From: Gammaproteobacteria bacterium
Lineage (GTDB): Bacteria; Pseudomonadota; Gammaproteobacteria; JAJRRL01
Reading direction: 5' to 3'
Length of the DNA: 51,682 nt
Assembly: GCA_024279495.1 (NCBI GenBank)
Contig: JAJRRL010000012.1
Span: forward strand, 1-51,682
Shown here: in pieces, positions 1 to 8,250 of the stretch
Numbering within the stretch: position 1 is the stretch's first letter
Layout of the letters: each line of letters begins with the position of its first letter
Program-made: the position numbers and the translations under genes
The notes under the pieces: model-generated
The model's database searches: none
What the model was told of the DNA's origin: nothing
The model's input: the letters and a program-made list of their open reading frames with translations, nothing else

Positions 1-104
1 ACCACAGCGTAGTCAAGCCGTTAGGTTGCGTAGCGTGGGTGACGAGGACGAGTCGCGGCACAGATAACGATCGCCTTCGCGAGTCGATTTGCGCTAGGAT
101 GGCG
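1..104. repeat. GC-rich terminal sequence, probably a dispersed repeat
   Basis: No gene is visible here. Bases 1-17 are identical to the last 17 bases of the window (51666-51682), and the stretch is richer in GC and CpG than the neighbouring gene. I infer that the window ends inside two copies of one dispersed repeat. A true circular junction is a less likely reading. Confidence 0.5.
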
Positions 105-1004
105 TTAATCTATCTCGAGCGGTGCGATACACTTGTTATCTTCTTTTTTGAAGTAGAGGGTGATGTTTGGTTTGCTATCAATGTCGAATCTACCTTTATA
201 TTTTTCTCTTAGTTCTTTAAGTGTATGATCATGCTTTCCTGGTGATAAGACTTGAGTTTCGTAATGCCCAAGCAAGCCTTCAATTAGAGAGCGAAGTCCT
301 GGACCTTTATTCAATAACATGCCTCTGCAGTCATTATCCACAACATAGTTTCTTTCAGAGGATTTACCATAATCAACTAATGATACTCGCTGTGTTTTGC
401 GATCTATCACGACATTGCCTACATGCATATCGTCATGGGAGTATTTTTTACCAGTTTTCGATGCTTTCCCATGATTGAGTCGATAAATTGGAAGTAGGGT
501 TTGAAATGTAAGGGACCAAATATCGCGATCGTTTAGTTGCTGGTTATCGATAAATTCAAAAAAACTAATGCCCAGGTAGTGGTAAGCCATATAGCATTTT
601 ATTTTAGCATTATGCGTTTGGCTTAGGGTGTTTCTGCTAGTTAACTCACCTTCAATATTTAAGTCTTGAGCGATTTGACTTTCTCTTTTCCAGGCAGAGA
701 TTCCAGTCTCAAAGGTGTTGGTAGACTGTTTAAATATCCATTTTTTTGGCGCATAAAGTTTACCTTCTTTGTTGGCCGCTAATTTAACAGAACCAAAATC
801 CCCATCCCCCAGGCTTTCTCGGCTGACTACTAAAATCTGATTATCGAAGACCATAAAAGAATGTGTGATTTCATTTGGATGATCTTTACGGCGCAGTTTT
901 GTGCCGTTGGGCTTAATCGTGCCATCAGGGTTTGTTAATTGCGCTATGGCGAAGTCCCATTCCTGCTGCTTTTGTTCGTCATTGCTAAAAATTGGCTTAG
1001 GCAT
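105..1004 (-). CDS. Protein-kinase-like protein (candidate effector)
   Basis: The 299-residue protein resembles a eukaryotic-type protein kinase. A glycine-loop-like GDGDFG lies at residues 66-71, followed by a candidate ATP-binding lysine in WIFK (about 92). A catalytic-loop-like HDDMHVGN lies at 190-197 and a metal-binding DYG, in place of DFG, at 211-213. These are in the right order and roughly the right spacing. The catalytic loop (HxDxxxxN) is typical of atypical kinases and of effector kinases in Legionella-like bacteria. There is no signal peptide or membrane segment, so it acts in the cytosol or is exported by a host-directed system. It lies 62 bp behind a same-strand FMN enzyme gene but has its own good promoter at 1042-1070. 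An aminoglycoside/choline-kinase-like enzyme is an alternative. The substrate is unknown. Confidence 0.7.
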   Translation of the reverse strand: MPKPIFSNDEQKQQEWDFAIAQLTNPDGTIKPNGTKLRRKDHPNEITHSFMVFDNQILVVSRESLGDGDFGSVKLAANKEGKLYAPKKWIFKQSTNTFETGISAWKRESQIAQDLNIEGELTSRNTLSQTHNAKIKCYMAYHYLGISFFEFIDNQQLNDRDIWSLTFQTLLPIYRLNHGKASKTGKKYSHDDMHVGNVVIDRKTQRVSLVDYGKSSERNYVVDNDCRGMLLNKGPGLRSLIEGLLGHYETQVLSPGKHDHTLKELREKYKGRFDIDSKPNITLYFKKEDNKCIAPLEID

Positions 1005-1041
1005 CTTCTAACCCTATGAATTTGGTTTAAATAAGATGCGT

Positions 1042-1070
1042 ATTGTACACTTTTAGGCCAGGATGATCAA
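1042..1070 (-). promoter_or_regulatory. Sigma-70-type promoter for the kinase-like gene
   Basis: Read on the minus strand, TTGATC (1070-1065) and TACAAT (1047-1042) are separated by exactly 17 bp. The start codon at 1004 follows with a leader of about 30 nt. The -35 box overlaps the last codon region of the upstream FMN-enzyme gene, so the kinase-like gene can be expressed independently. Confidence 0.55.
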
Positions 1071-2677
1071 GCTCGGAGGACTGATTTCCTCTTAGGGATA
1101 AACGCTTCAGAGGTGGACGCCATCCATAATTGCTGAAATTCAGGGGCTGCTTTGCCATTGATGATGTCGTCCTCATTTAGATAAAGGAAAATATCACCGT
1201 AGGACATGGCTCTACGTTCGCTGATTCGTCGCTGAATTAAACCAGGATGCAGTTCGCTGGTATCTGATAATCCTGTCGCGCCTAAGACCTGCAAGAAACT
1301 GAGAATGGTTTCAGTATGGAAGTGGGCGACACGTTTACTTTTATCATCGACGTTAAGCGCATAACGCAAGGCTGGATCTTGTGTTGCAACACCAGTAGGA
1401 CATGTGTTGGCATGGCATCGTCGAGATTGCACGCAACCTAAAGAAAACATCATGCCGCGTGCTGAGTTACACAGATCAGCTCCCAAAGAAAGTTTGGTGA
1501 TTAGATCAAATCCTGTGATGATTTTACCACTACCGATTAGGCGAATGTGCTTTCTGATGCCGCAACCCATTAAGGTGTTGTGAATGAAGATAATGCCTTC
1601 ATTTAAAGGGACACCGATGTGGTCAGTGAATTCTGGAGGAGCGGCTCCTGTTCCACCTTCAGAGCCATCGATGGTGATAAAGTCAGGGTAGATTTTTGTT
1701 TCCAGCATAGCTTTACAGACAGACATAAATTCGGCGCGGTTCCCTAAACACAGTTTAAAACCAACAGGTTTTCCGCCAGAGGTATCGCGTAGTTTTTTGA
1801 TGAAATGACATAACTCGAGTGGTGTTGAAAAGGCTCGATGTTTAGCAGGTGAGTCGACTGTTACACCAACAGGAACGCCTCGTGCTTCTGCGATTTCTTC
1901 GGTGACTTTCTCTGCAGGAAGAATCGCACCATGAGCTGGTTTTGCTCCTTGAGAGAGTTTAATCTCGACCATTTTAATGTTGGGGTTTTTGGCTGTGGCA
2001 ATGAATTTTTCTTCATCGAAATTGCCATCTTCTGCGCGGCAACCAAAATAGCCAGTTCCAATTTGCCAGACTACATCACCGCCTTCAGATAAGTGATGTT
2101 TACTTGCGCCACCCTCGCCGGTGTTGTGATAAAAGTTTCCGATTTTTGCGCCGCGATTTAAAGCGCGTATGGCTTCTGGGCTTAAAGCGCCAAAACTCAT
2201 GGCAGAGATGTTGTAGATAGAAGCGGAGTAGGGTTGTAGGCAATCGGGACCACCGATGTTGATACGAGCACAGTCGGGGCTTGGCTCGCTAGGCATCATG
2301 GAGTGGTTGACCCACTCAAAGCCAGGAGCGTGCACATCGAGCTGTGTGCCAAACGGTTGCATGTCTAGCTGCCCCATAGAGCGGGCATAGACTAAATCAC
2401 GTGTAGCGGCGTTGAATGGTCGGCCGCTTTGGTCGGTGTTGATAAAGTATTGCTGAATCATCGGACGAATGGAAAGTAGGATGTATCGCCAATGGCCCCA
2501 GACAGGGTAGTTACGCAGAATATTTTTCTTGTGTTGCAAGATATCGGAGATGCCCAGCAAGAAAAGGGGTACCAATATCACCAAGGCCCATAAAATGGGA
2601 TTCCAGATCAGGGCTATTAGGGCAACAAAGAGAAAAGCACCTAAGCTAATGAGATAAAATTGCTTTCTAACAGACAT
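1067..2677 (-). CDS. FMN-binding glutamate-synthase-like protein
   Basis: This 536-residue protein carries the FMN/TIM-barrel domain of the large glutamate synthase subunit without the amidotransferase domain. Two hydrophobic segments (about residues 8-24 and 28-44) anchor it in the inner membrane. The barrel region includes MSFGALSPEAI at 160-170, the FMN/substrate region DGSEGGTGAAP at 337-347, and a 3Fe-4S-type cysteine set (C415, C421, C426 in CVQSRRCHANTCPTG). Family members of this length are common in Proteobacteria and are usually annotated as FMN-binding glutamate synthase family; the true substrate is not known. The start has a GAGG ribosome site about 7 nt upstream and a strong promoter at 2710-2738. 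It is transcribed divergently from queA. Confidence 0.9.
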   Translation of the reverse strand: MSVRKQFYLISLGAFLFVALIALIWNPILWALVILVPLFLLGISDILQHKKNILRNYPVWGHWRYILLSIRPMIQQYFINTDQSGRPFNAATRDLVYARSMGQLDMQPFGTQLDVHAPGFEWVNHSMMPSEPSPDCARINIGGPDCLQPYSASIYNISAMSFGALSPEAIRALNRGAKIGNFYHNTGEGGASKHHLSEGGDVVWQIGTGYFGCRAEDGNFDEEKFIATAKNPNIKMVEIKLSQGAKPAHGAILPAEKVTEEIAEARGVPVGVTVDSPAKHRAFSTPLELCHFIKKLRDTSGGKPVGFKLCLGNRAEFMSVCKAMLETKIYPDFITIDGSEGGTGAAPPEFTDHIGVPLNEGIIFIHNTLMGCGIRKHIRLIGSGKIITGFDLITKLSLGADLCNSARGMMFSLGCVQSRRCHANTCPTGVATQDPALRYALNVDDKSKRVAHFHTETILSFLQVLGATGLSDTSELHPGLIQRRISERRAMSYGDIFLYLNEDDIINGKAAPEFQQLWMASTSEAFIPKRKSVLRA

Positions 2678-2709
2678 GATGGGTCCTCGGGGTGTGGTAG
2701 ACTTGGAAC

Positions 2710-2738
2710 ATTATGGTAGACAGTATCAAAATCGTCAA
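2710..2738 (-). promoter_or_regulatory. Strong sigma-70 promoter for the glutamate-synthase-like gene
   Basis: On the minus strand TTGACG (2738-2733) and CATAAT (2715-2710) are spaced 17 bp apart, close to consensus. The start codon lies about 33 nt downstream of the -10 box. Confidence 0.6.
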
Positions 2739-2773
2739 AGTTGACCATTAATTATGCTTGTTTAGCTTGAATA

Positions 2774-2827
2774 CCATCAGTATCTGATGGAAAATGGTCC
2801 TTTTTTAGAAAATCCGAATTCGGATTT
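2774..2827. promoter_or_regulatory. Two palindromes in the divergent promoter region
   Basis: There are two perfect inverted repeats: CCATCAG-TAT-CTGATGG at 2774-2790, and an uninterrupted 18-bp palindrome at 2810-2827 (half-site AAATCCGAA). They lie between the minus-strand promoter and the queA start. Both have the size and symmetry of dimeric regulator sites. The second ends 17 bp before the queA start codon, so it could also act in the RNA. No regulator can be named. Confidence 0.4.
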
Positions 2828-2844
2828 AGAAAAGGCCTAAGATT

Positions 2845-3885
2845 GTGACTCACCCTTACCAGTTAACTGACTACGATTATGAGCTCCCAAGCTCCCTTAT
2901 TGCACAGCATCCTCTGCAGGAGCGAACCAGCAGCCGATTATTGATTGCCGAGACTGAACATCAGACTTATCGTCATGGGGTGTTTACGGATGTTTTGGAT
3001 TTAGTCACTCCTAAAGACTTACTAGTCTTTAATAACACGCGTGTTTTGCCTGCTCGTCTATTTGGGTGCAAAGAGACAGGTGGAAAAATCGAATGCTTGT
3101 TGGAACGAGTGGTAAGCGATCAGCGAGCGTGGGTGCATGTAAAAGCAAGTAAGGCCCCAAAAAGTGGTAGTCGCTTGTTGTTTGCTGATGGAGCGGTTCA
3201 GGCAGAAGTGCTGGAGCGTGATGGAGGACTCTTTTATTTGGTTTTTTTAAGCGATGATCATGTGCATGAGGTGTTTTACGCGCATGGCGAAATTCCGCTT
3301 CCGCCTTATATTACGCGCCCTGCTGATAAAGAAGATGAGTCACGTTACCAAACCGTTTACGCCAGTCAAGTGGGGGCATGTGCAGCGCCAACAGCGGGTT
3401 TGCATTTTGATGAAGCTTTATTGCAATCATTGAAAGAGAAAGGTGTTGCGATGGCGGAGGTGACTTTGCATGTAGGCGCAGGAACGTTTCAGCCGGTGCG
3501 TTGTGATGATATTCGCGAGCATGTGATGCATCAAGAATGGATAGAGGTGAGTGAAGCAGTATGTGATGCTGTGAAAGCTTGCAAAGTACGAGGTGGGCGA
3601 GTGATTGCTGTTGGAACGACATCGGTTCGTTCACTAGAAGCAGCCTCTGATTCAGGAGAAATAACTCCCTACCGCGGTTATACCAACTTGTTTCTTTACC
3701 CTGGAAAAAAAGCGAGAGTGACAGATGTGTTGTTAACAAATTTTCATCTGCCACAATCGAGCTTACTGATGTTAGTCAGTGCACTTGCGGGTTATGCTTT
3801 TATTTTCTCACTGTATAGTGAAGCCATTAAAGAGCAATATCGCTTTTTCAGTTACGGTGATGCTATGTGGCTGCCAGTAGCTTAG
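2845..3885 (+). CDS. queA: tRNA preQ1(34) S-adenosylmethionine ribosyltransferase-isomerase QueA
   Basis: QueA transfers and isomerises the ribosyl group of S-adenosylmethionine onto preQ1 at the wobble position of Asn, Asp, His and Tyr tRNAs, giving epoxyqueuosine. The 346-residue length is normal. Family sequences are clear: the N-terminal YDYELPSSLIAQHP, VFNNTRVLPARLFG, the AAPTAGLHFDEALL block, VTLHVGAGTFQPV, and the C-terminal TNFHLPQSSLLMLVSA. The start is GTG at 2845, which agrees with the usual N-terminus and has an AAAGG ribosome site upstream. In most gammaproteobacteria queA sits directly before tgt-yajC-secD-secF. Here that block begins about 27 kb away (30797). A tandem repeat array starts 3 bp after the stop codon. 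Confidence 0.97.
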   Translation: MTHPYQLTDYDYELPSSLIAQHPLQERTSSRLLIAETEHQTYRHGVFTDVLDLVTPKDLLVFNNTRVLPARLFGCKETGGKIECLLERVVSDQRAWVHVKASKAPKSGSRLLFADGAVQAEVLERDGGLFYLVFLSDDHVHEVFYAHGEIPLPPYITRPADKEDESRYQTVYASQVGACAAPTAGLHFDEALLQSLKEKGVAMAEVTLHVGAGTFQPVRCDDIREHVMHQEWIEVSEAVCDAVKACKVRGGRVIAVGTTSVRSLEAASDSGEITPYRGYTNLFLYPGKKARVTDVLLTNFHLPQSSLLMLVSALAGYAFIFSLYSEAIKEQYRFFSYGDAMWLPVA

Positions 3886-3888
3886 GAA

Positions 3889-4243
3889 GAGCAACGTGGC
3901 CCCACACATATGTTGCCGCAGGAGCAACGTGGATCCACACATATGTTACCCCAGGAGCAACGTGGCCCCACACATATGTTACCGCAGGAGCAACGTGGCC
4001 CCACACATATGTTACCGCAGGAGCAACGTGGCCCCACACATGTCACTGCAGGAGTAACGTGGCCCCACACATATGTTACCGCAGGAGCAACGTGGCCCCA
4101 CACATGTCACTGCAGGAGCAACGTGGCCCCACACATGTCACTGCAGGAGCAACGTGGCCCCACACATATGTTACTGCAGGAGCAGCGTGGCCCCACACAT
4201 ATGTTACCGCAGGAGCAACGTGGCCACACACATGTCACCCCCA
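3889..4243 (+). repeat. Tandem array, about 11 units of 31-33 bp
   Basis: About eleven near-identical units begin GGAGCAACGTGGCCCCACAC. Two length classes are interspersed: 33 bp with the core ACATATGT and 31 bp with ACATGT, so both keep a central palindrome. The spacing has no unique spacers, so this is not CRISPR. Open frames through it are by-products of the 33-bp period and are broken by the 31-bp units. The last unit grades into a 34-nt dispersed element (4233-4266), and the two share TGTCAC...CAGGA.CAACGTG, so the array looks like a local expansion of that element. Confidence 0.95.
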
Positions 4244-4266
4244 GGAACGAAGTGACGTCGGGGGCC
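4233..4266 (+). repeat. 34-nt dispersed palindromic element, copy 1
   Basis: Copy 1 begins TGTCACCCCCAGGAACGAAG and ends GGGGGCC, so CCCCC and GGGGG can pair around an inner stem. Related copies lie at 42263-42296 (about 26 of 34 bases identical) and on the other strand at 45644-45677 (32 of 34 identical). All three are intergenic, near gene ends. Confidence 0.75.
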
Positions 4267-4273
4267 TAGCTTT

Positions 4274-4306
4274 GATCCTGTTCGTGCGAAGTACGAACTA
4301 AGGATC
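4274..4306 (-). terminator. Hairpin after dps, likely bidirectional terminator
   Basis: An inverted repeat pairs GATCCT with AGGATC and, inside it, GTTCGT with ACGAAC around a 7-nt loop. It begins 18 bp after the dps stop codon on the minus strand. A short pyrimidine run (TTTCT) follows on the plus side, so it may also stop transcripts coming from queA. Confidence 0.5.
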
Positions 4307-4323
4307 TTTCTAAAACAGACATA

Positions 4324-4779
4324 TTAGCCTTCCAAGTGACTACTCAACACCCAGCAGTGTTTTTCATGTTCTGCCAAAGTGGTCGTGAGCAGGTCTTGAG
4401 TCACGAAATCATCTGTTTCGTTGATTTCTTTCAAAGCGGCTCGAATACTAATAGCCATGCGCTGATGGTTTTCAAGTAAATCTGCAAGCATCGCATCGCC
4501 AGACTTTTTTGATGAATCTGATGGGTTTTCTGTATGAGGGAAAGCTGCATTAAAGCCTAGCATTTTTAAGCGCTCGGCAAGCTCATCTTGTAGAGATGAT
4601 AGCCAGTTATAATGCTCTTCAAACAAGGCGTGTAACATTGAAAAATGGGGGCCCTTCACATTCCAATGATAAGCCAAGGTTTTTTGGTAGAGTTTGTATT
4701 CTTCTGCAAGCAAGGTCTCAAGTGTTGTTTTGCTTAAAGTGAGTTGATCCGTAGGGATACCGATTGTATTGATTGACAT
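4324..4779 (-). CDS. dps: Dps-family DNA-binding ferritin-like protein
   Basis: The 151-residue protein has the Dps/ferritin-like four-helix fold. The ferroxidase signature is plain in YHWNVKGPHFSMLHALFEEH and the following WLSSLQDELAERLKMLG. Dps dodecamers oxidise and store iron with hydrogen peroxide and often coat DNA under stress. The start was placed at 4779 (MSINTIG) because a GGAGG ribosome site lies 6-7 nt upstream and the protein then has family length. A longer frame back to 4908 would cross the promoter. A TTGTGT-18-TACAAT promoter lies at 4813-4842. It is transcribed divergently from icd. Confidence 0.93.
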   Translation of the reverse strand: MSINTIGIPTDQLTLSKTTLETLLAEEYKLYQKTLAYHWNVKGPHFSMLHALFEEHYNWLSSLQDELAERLKMLGFNAAFPHTENPSDSSKKSGDAMLADLLENHQRMAISIRAALKEINETDDFVTQDLLTTTLAEHEKHCWVLSSHLEG

Positions 4780-4812
4780 GATGCCTCCAAGTAAGTTTAG
4801 CTGACTTATTTC

Positions 4813-4842
4813 ATTGTACGGCAAGATGCTAATGACACACAA
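4813..4842 (-). promoter_or_regulatory. Promoter for dps
   Basis: On the minus strand TTGTGT (4842-4837) and TACAAT (4818-4813) are 18 bp apart. The ATG at 4779 follows with a leader of about 28 nt. Confidence 0.45.
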
Positions 4843-4936
4843 ATAACCATTTTTTATCGACCACATAAGCAGGGGATATGGGGATGGCCTACGCACGAGG
4901 TTGGACATTTGATGTGTGCTTGAAGCTTGAGGTGGT

Positions 4937-4965
4937 TTGAAATTGGGCTGTACTTCGATTATTCT
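4937..4965 (+). promoter_or_regulatory. Promoter for icd
   Basis: TTGAAA (4937-4942) and TATTCT (4960-4965) are separated by 17 bp. The icd start codon follows 29 bp later, behind an AAAGGAGG ribosome site. Confidence 0.45.
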
Positions 4966-4994
4966 TGGTCCGACTTACCTAAAGGAGGCAGTCT

Positions 4995-6251
4995 ATGAGC
5001 TATCAGCACATTTCCATTCCAGAAAATGGCCAAGAGATCACTTACGATACAAATGGTGTACTTCAAGTGCCCAACAACCCCATTATCCCTTTTATTAGAG
5101 GCGACGGAATCGGTACAGACATCACGCCTGTGATGCTTGACGTGATCAATGCGGCTGTTGAAAAAGCTTATGCAGGCGCTAAAAAGATTGCTTGGACAGA
5201 GATTTATGCTGGTGAATTAGCAACCAAAGTCTACGGCGAGAATGAGTGGTTACCAGAAGAAACTATTGATGCCATAAGCAAATATAAAGTCGCAATTAAG
5301 GGGCCTTTAACCACACCTGTAGGCGGTGGCTTTCGTTCTCTCAATGTGGCTTTACGTCAGCGCTTAGATCTTTATACTTGCTTGCGTCCTATTCGTTATT
5401 TTGCAGGCGTGCCTAGCCCTGTGAAATCACCTGAAAAAGTCGACATGGTGATTGTTCGTGAAAACTCAGAAGGAATTTACGCCGGAATCGAATGGCGCGC
5501 TGGAAGCCCTGAGAATCAAAAACTACTTGATTTCTTGAAAGATGAACTGGGTGCGAAAATACGTTTTCCAGAAAGCACAGCTTGTGGAATTAAACCTGTG
5601 TCAAAAGAAGGAACGACTCGTTTGGTAAGAAGAGCGTTGCAATACGCCATTGACCATAACCGTGATTCTGTGACTTTGGTTCATAAAGGCAATATCATGA
5701 AATTTACCGAAGGTGCTTTTAAAGAGTGGGGTTATGAATTGGCGATTGAAGAGTTTGGTGCAGAGCCACTTGATGGCGGTCCTTGGCATGTATTTGTAAA
5801 CCCAAACAACGGCAATAACATTATCTTGAAAGATGTTATCGCGGATGCTTTCTTGCAACAGATTTTATTGCGTCCTGCTGAATATGATGTGGTAGCTACC
5901 ATGAACTTGAATGGCGATTACATCTCTGATGCTTTGGCTGCTCAAGTAGGTGGTATTGGTATTGCTCCAGGTGCGAACCTGAACGATGAGTTGGCTTTGT
6001 TTGAGGCAACCCACGGAACAGCGCCAAAATACACAGGCCAAGATAAAGTGAATCCAGGTTCTTTGATTTTGTCAGCAGAAATGATGTTGGAGCATTTGGG
6101 TTGGACTGAGGCTGCTAGCTTGGTGATTCAAGGTCTATCTGCCGCGATTCAAGCAAAAACAGTGACTTATGATTTTGCTCGACTGATGGGCCCAACAGCA
6201 ATAGAGGTGAGCTGCTCTGAGTTCGGTAAGGCTGTGATTAAACACATGTAA
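4995..6251 (+). CDS. icd: NADP-dependent isocitrate dehydrogenase
   Basis: Icd oxidatively decarboxylates isocitrate to 2-oxoglutarate in the TCA cycle and yields NADPH. The 418-residue protein matches the homodimeric E. coli type in length. [10 protein letters not shown] is at residues 31-40. The substrate-binding [12 protein letters not shown] is at 111-122 and contains the serine (about 115) that AceK phosphorylates in enteric bacteria. IYAGIEW is at 161-167, and [19 protein letters not shown] comes later. The ribosome site AAAGGAGG is nearly perfect. A rho-independent terminator follows at 6281-6312. Nothing in the sequence shows whether the AceK switch exists here. Confidence 0.98.
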   Translation: MSYQHISIPENGQEITYDTNGVLQVPNNPIIPFIRGDGIGTDITPVMLDVINAAVEKAYAGAKKIAWTEIYAGELATKVYGENEWLPEETIDAISKYKVAIKGPLTTPVGGGFRSLNVALRQRLDLYTCLRPIRYFAGVPSPVKSPEKVDMVIVRENSEGIYAGIEWRAGSPENQKLLDFLKDELGAKIRFPESTACGIKPVSKEGTTRLVRRALQYAIDHNRDSVTLVHKGNIMKFTEGAFKEWGYELAIEEFGAEPLDGGPWHVFVNPNNGNNIILKDVIADAFLQQILLRPAEYDVVATMNLNGDYISDALAAQVGGIGIAPGANLNDELALFEATHGTAPKYTGQDKVNPGSLILSAEMMLEHLGWTEAASLVIQGLSAAIQAKTVTYDFARLMGPTAIEVSCSEFGKAVIKHM

Positions 6252-6280
6252 GCTTTTATTGTTAGCTTTATGTACTAAAA

Positions 6281-6312
6281 AACCCAGCATCGTAAGATGA
6301 CTGGGTTTTTTG
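6281..6312 (+). terminator. Rho-independent terminator of icd
   Basis: The stem AACCCAG-CATC pairs with GATG-A-CTGGGTT around GTAA and is followed by a run of T. It begins 29 bp after the icd stop codon. Confidence 0.85.
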
Positions 6313-6583
6313 TTGTTGTCTTAAAAAACTCAGAGAGAAAAACTTAGCGTTTCTCTCTAGGATTCCTAGCGCCCCACAGAGAAGCCTTAGACACTAGCTA
6401 GACAAGGCTTTCAATAATGGGTATAAAATATCTTAGCTTTTCTCTTATTTTTGCTGCTGTATTTCATCCACAGGTTTGTCGTTACAGTCTGATGCTTGTA
6501 ATTCTCTAGACTCCTTTGGATTTGTGGTATTATTTCTGTGGCGCTGGTAAGCGCTGTTCTTTTTAATTAGCCAAGAGGGAATT
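6313..6583. other. Gene-free stretch with a sequence shared with 20405-20446
   Basis: No gene is visible. The first ~44 bases closely match 20405-20446, where the matching bases form the 3' end of a small minus-strand gene. In the present copy the minus strand still reads ETLSFSL-stop, but a stop codon lies two codons upstream of that stretch, so it is at most a fossil. AGAGAGAAA (6333-6341) and TTTCTCTCT (6351-6359) form a perfect 9-bp inverted repeat here. The rest is AT-rich leader before the transporter gene. Confidence 0.5.
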
Positions 6584-8104
6584 ATGCCTGATAAAGAGGG
6601 TCAATTAGTAGTAGGAGCAGGTCAGTCGATAACATCTGAATTTTTCAAGACTTCTCTGCCAGCAATAGCAATGAGTTCAGTTTTTGCAGCAACTGATTTT
6701 GTAAATACATATATATTGTCTCTTCAGTATGCGGAAGATGGGGTTGCTGCAGGTGGTTTGTTTTCTTCACTTCAACTTTTATTGCAAGGGTTTATAGCAA
6801 GTTTCTTTTTTCTTGTGGGTTCGCTCGAGGCTAACATGAAAGATCGAAGTGAAGAGAAGTCATCTTCACTTTTATTTTATGCTCTACTCCTATCGGTTGT
6901 TGCTTCTATTCCTATGCTTGTTTGGTATCCTCTTTCAGAAAAGTATTTTCTTGCGATAGGTCAAGATACAAATGCATCTAAAATAGCAGGGCATTTGTTC
7001 TCCTCATATACTTGGGGTTGCTGGGCTGATACATCTTTTTTTGTATTGGGTTTATATGCCGTTGCTAAAGGCGAATGGCTGGCGACATTTTTATTTCAAG
7101 TTACTCAGAAGGCTTTGGCGCTGACAGCAGCATACTTTTTTTTGAATGTTGAGAATGCCTCCGATTTTTCAGGGGCATCAAATATAGGCCACTCTTACTC
7201 GGGGGCTTCTGTTGCTGCATTTATTCTTTTTTTGGTTTATCTGAAGGCGAGAAAAAAGTTTTCTTACCCCGGGCGATTAGCTTTGAAGCAATACGCGAGT
7301 TATTGGCCAAAAGAAATTGCTAAAAGTGGATGGCAGATATCACTTCACAGGGGATTTGATCTTGCTATTTTGGCATGGTTAATCCAGATGACGGGACAAA
7401 TTAGTGAAGAGAGCATATCTGCAGTTGAGATAGCATGCCGCTATGCTGCCATACCTATTGTTGTTATGATTGGTGTTTCTCAAGCCTTAAGTATCTTAAT
7501 TGCTAAGTATGAGTCTAACCCCAAAGTTATTCAAGAGCTCATGAGATTAGGTATTTTCACTTCCCTTTCGGTGTCTGCGGCTTTCATTGCTCTTTTAAAT
7601 CCTTTTGCAGAAAAATTAACAGGTTTTTTTATTAATCCTAACTCTTCAAGTGATTTTAACGCATCAAAGCTTGAAGCAATTAATGCTGAAATTGTAGATG
7701 TTGCTGCATCAGTTCTTTGGGCCTTGACGATTTCTACTTCCACAGGAGGTCTGGCAAGTATCTACACAGGCGCTTTTTGGGGGAGTTTCAAAACAAGAGA
7801 CCCTATGATTGCAAATATCACTCAGAGTCTTGTTTGTTTAGGGCTTGCCTATGCTCTCATAAATCTCACAGACCTTGGGGCTTCAGGTGTTTTCGTATCC
7901 AGAGGGTCTTGTGCAACAGGTTATTTTCTTTATTTGCTTGTCGTTTGGGAGAAAGGGCTCCCAACCTGGAGGTGTCCTGCTAAGTGTAGACTTGGGGGGA
8001 AGTTTTTGAAATCATCTAGGTCTAATGTGGTCACGCAGGTTGCTTTTTCTGAGCTTGGTGGGGGAGATCAGAATAATCCGGGAGCCTTTAAGTTATTGCT
8101 TTAA
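6584..8104 (+). CDS. MATE-family-like multidrug/toxin export membrane protein
   Basis: The 506-residue protein has about twelve hydrophobic segments in two halves and a MATE-like start (TSLPAIAMSSVFAATDFVNTYIL). Such proteins exchange cations for drugs or metabolites across the inner membrane. Similarity is judged by overall pattern, not by a decisive motif, and the sequence is divergent. The gene is AT-rich and starts an accessory block. The start has an AAGAGGGA ribosome site 5-6 nt upstream. The last ~40 residues are polar, probably cytoplasmic. The transported compound is unknown. Confidence 0.65.
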   Translation: MPDKEGQLVVGAGQSITSEFFKTSLPAIAMSSVFAATDFVNTYILSLQYAEDGVAAGGLFSSLQLLLQGFIASFFFLVGSLEANMKDRSEEKSSSLLFYALLLSVVASIPMLVWYPLSEKYFLAIGQDTNASKIAGHLFSSYTWGCWADTSFFVLGLYAVAKGEWLATFLFQVTQKALALTAAYFFLNVENASDFSGASNIGHSYSGASVAAFILFLVYLKARKKFSYPGRLALKQYASYWPKEIAKSGWQISLHRGFDLAILAWLIQMTGQISEESISAVEIACRYAAIPIVVMIGVSQALSILIAKYESNPKVIQELMRLGIFTSLSVSAAFIALLNPFAEKLTGFFINPNSSSDFNASKLEAINAEIVDVAASVLWALTISTSTGGLASIYTGAFWGSFKTRDPMIANITQSLVCLGLAYALINLTDLGASGVFVSRGSCATGYFLYLLVVWEKGLPTWRCPAKCRLGGKFLKSSRSNVVTQVAFSELGGGDQNNPGAFKLLL

Positions 8105-8250
8105 ATCATTTAATTTGATTTTGCGGTTTTTTTGATCGACCTCTTTAAAGCAGGAGGAGTCAGAGTTAAATTTTAAATCAACCTCAGTATATGAAAAATA
8201 TTAAAAACATTGTATTATCCAAACCAAGCATTTTCCTTTAAGGGGGGGGG

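Noticed and set aside
3889-4243. CRISPR array
   Set aside because: Units follow one another without unique spacers, and no cas genes are near.
3867-4301. Open frames on both strands across the tandem array
   Set aside because: They follow from the 33-bp period, which is a multiple of three. They overlap each other in several frames and have no ribosome site.
4780-4908. N-terminal extension of Dps
   Set aside because: It would cross the promoter and the ribosome site and is absent from the family.
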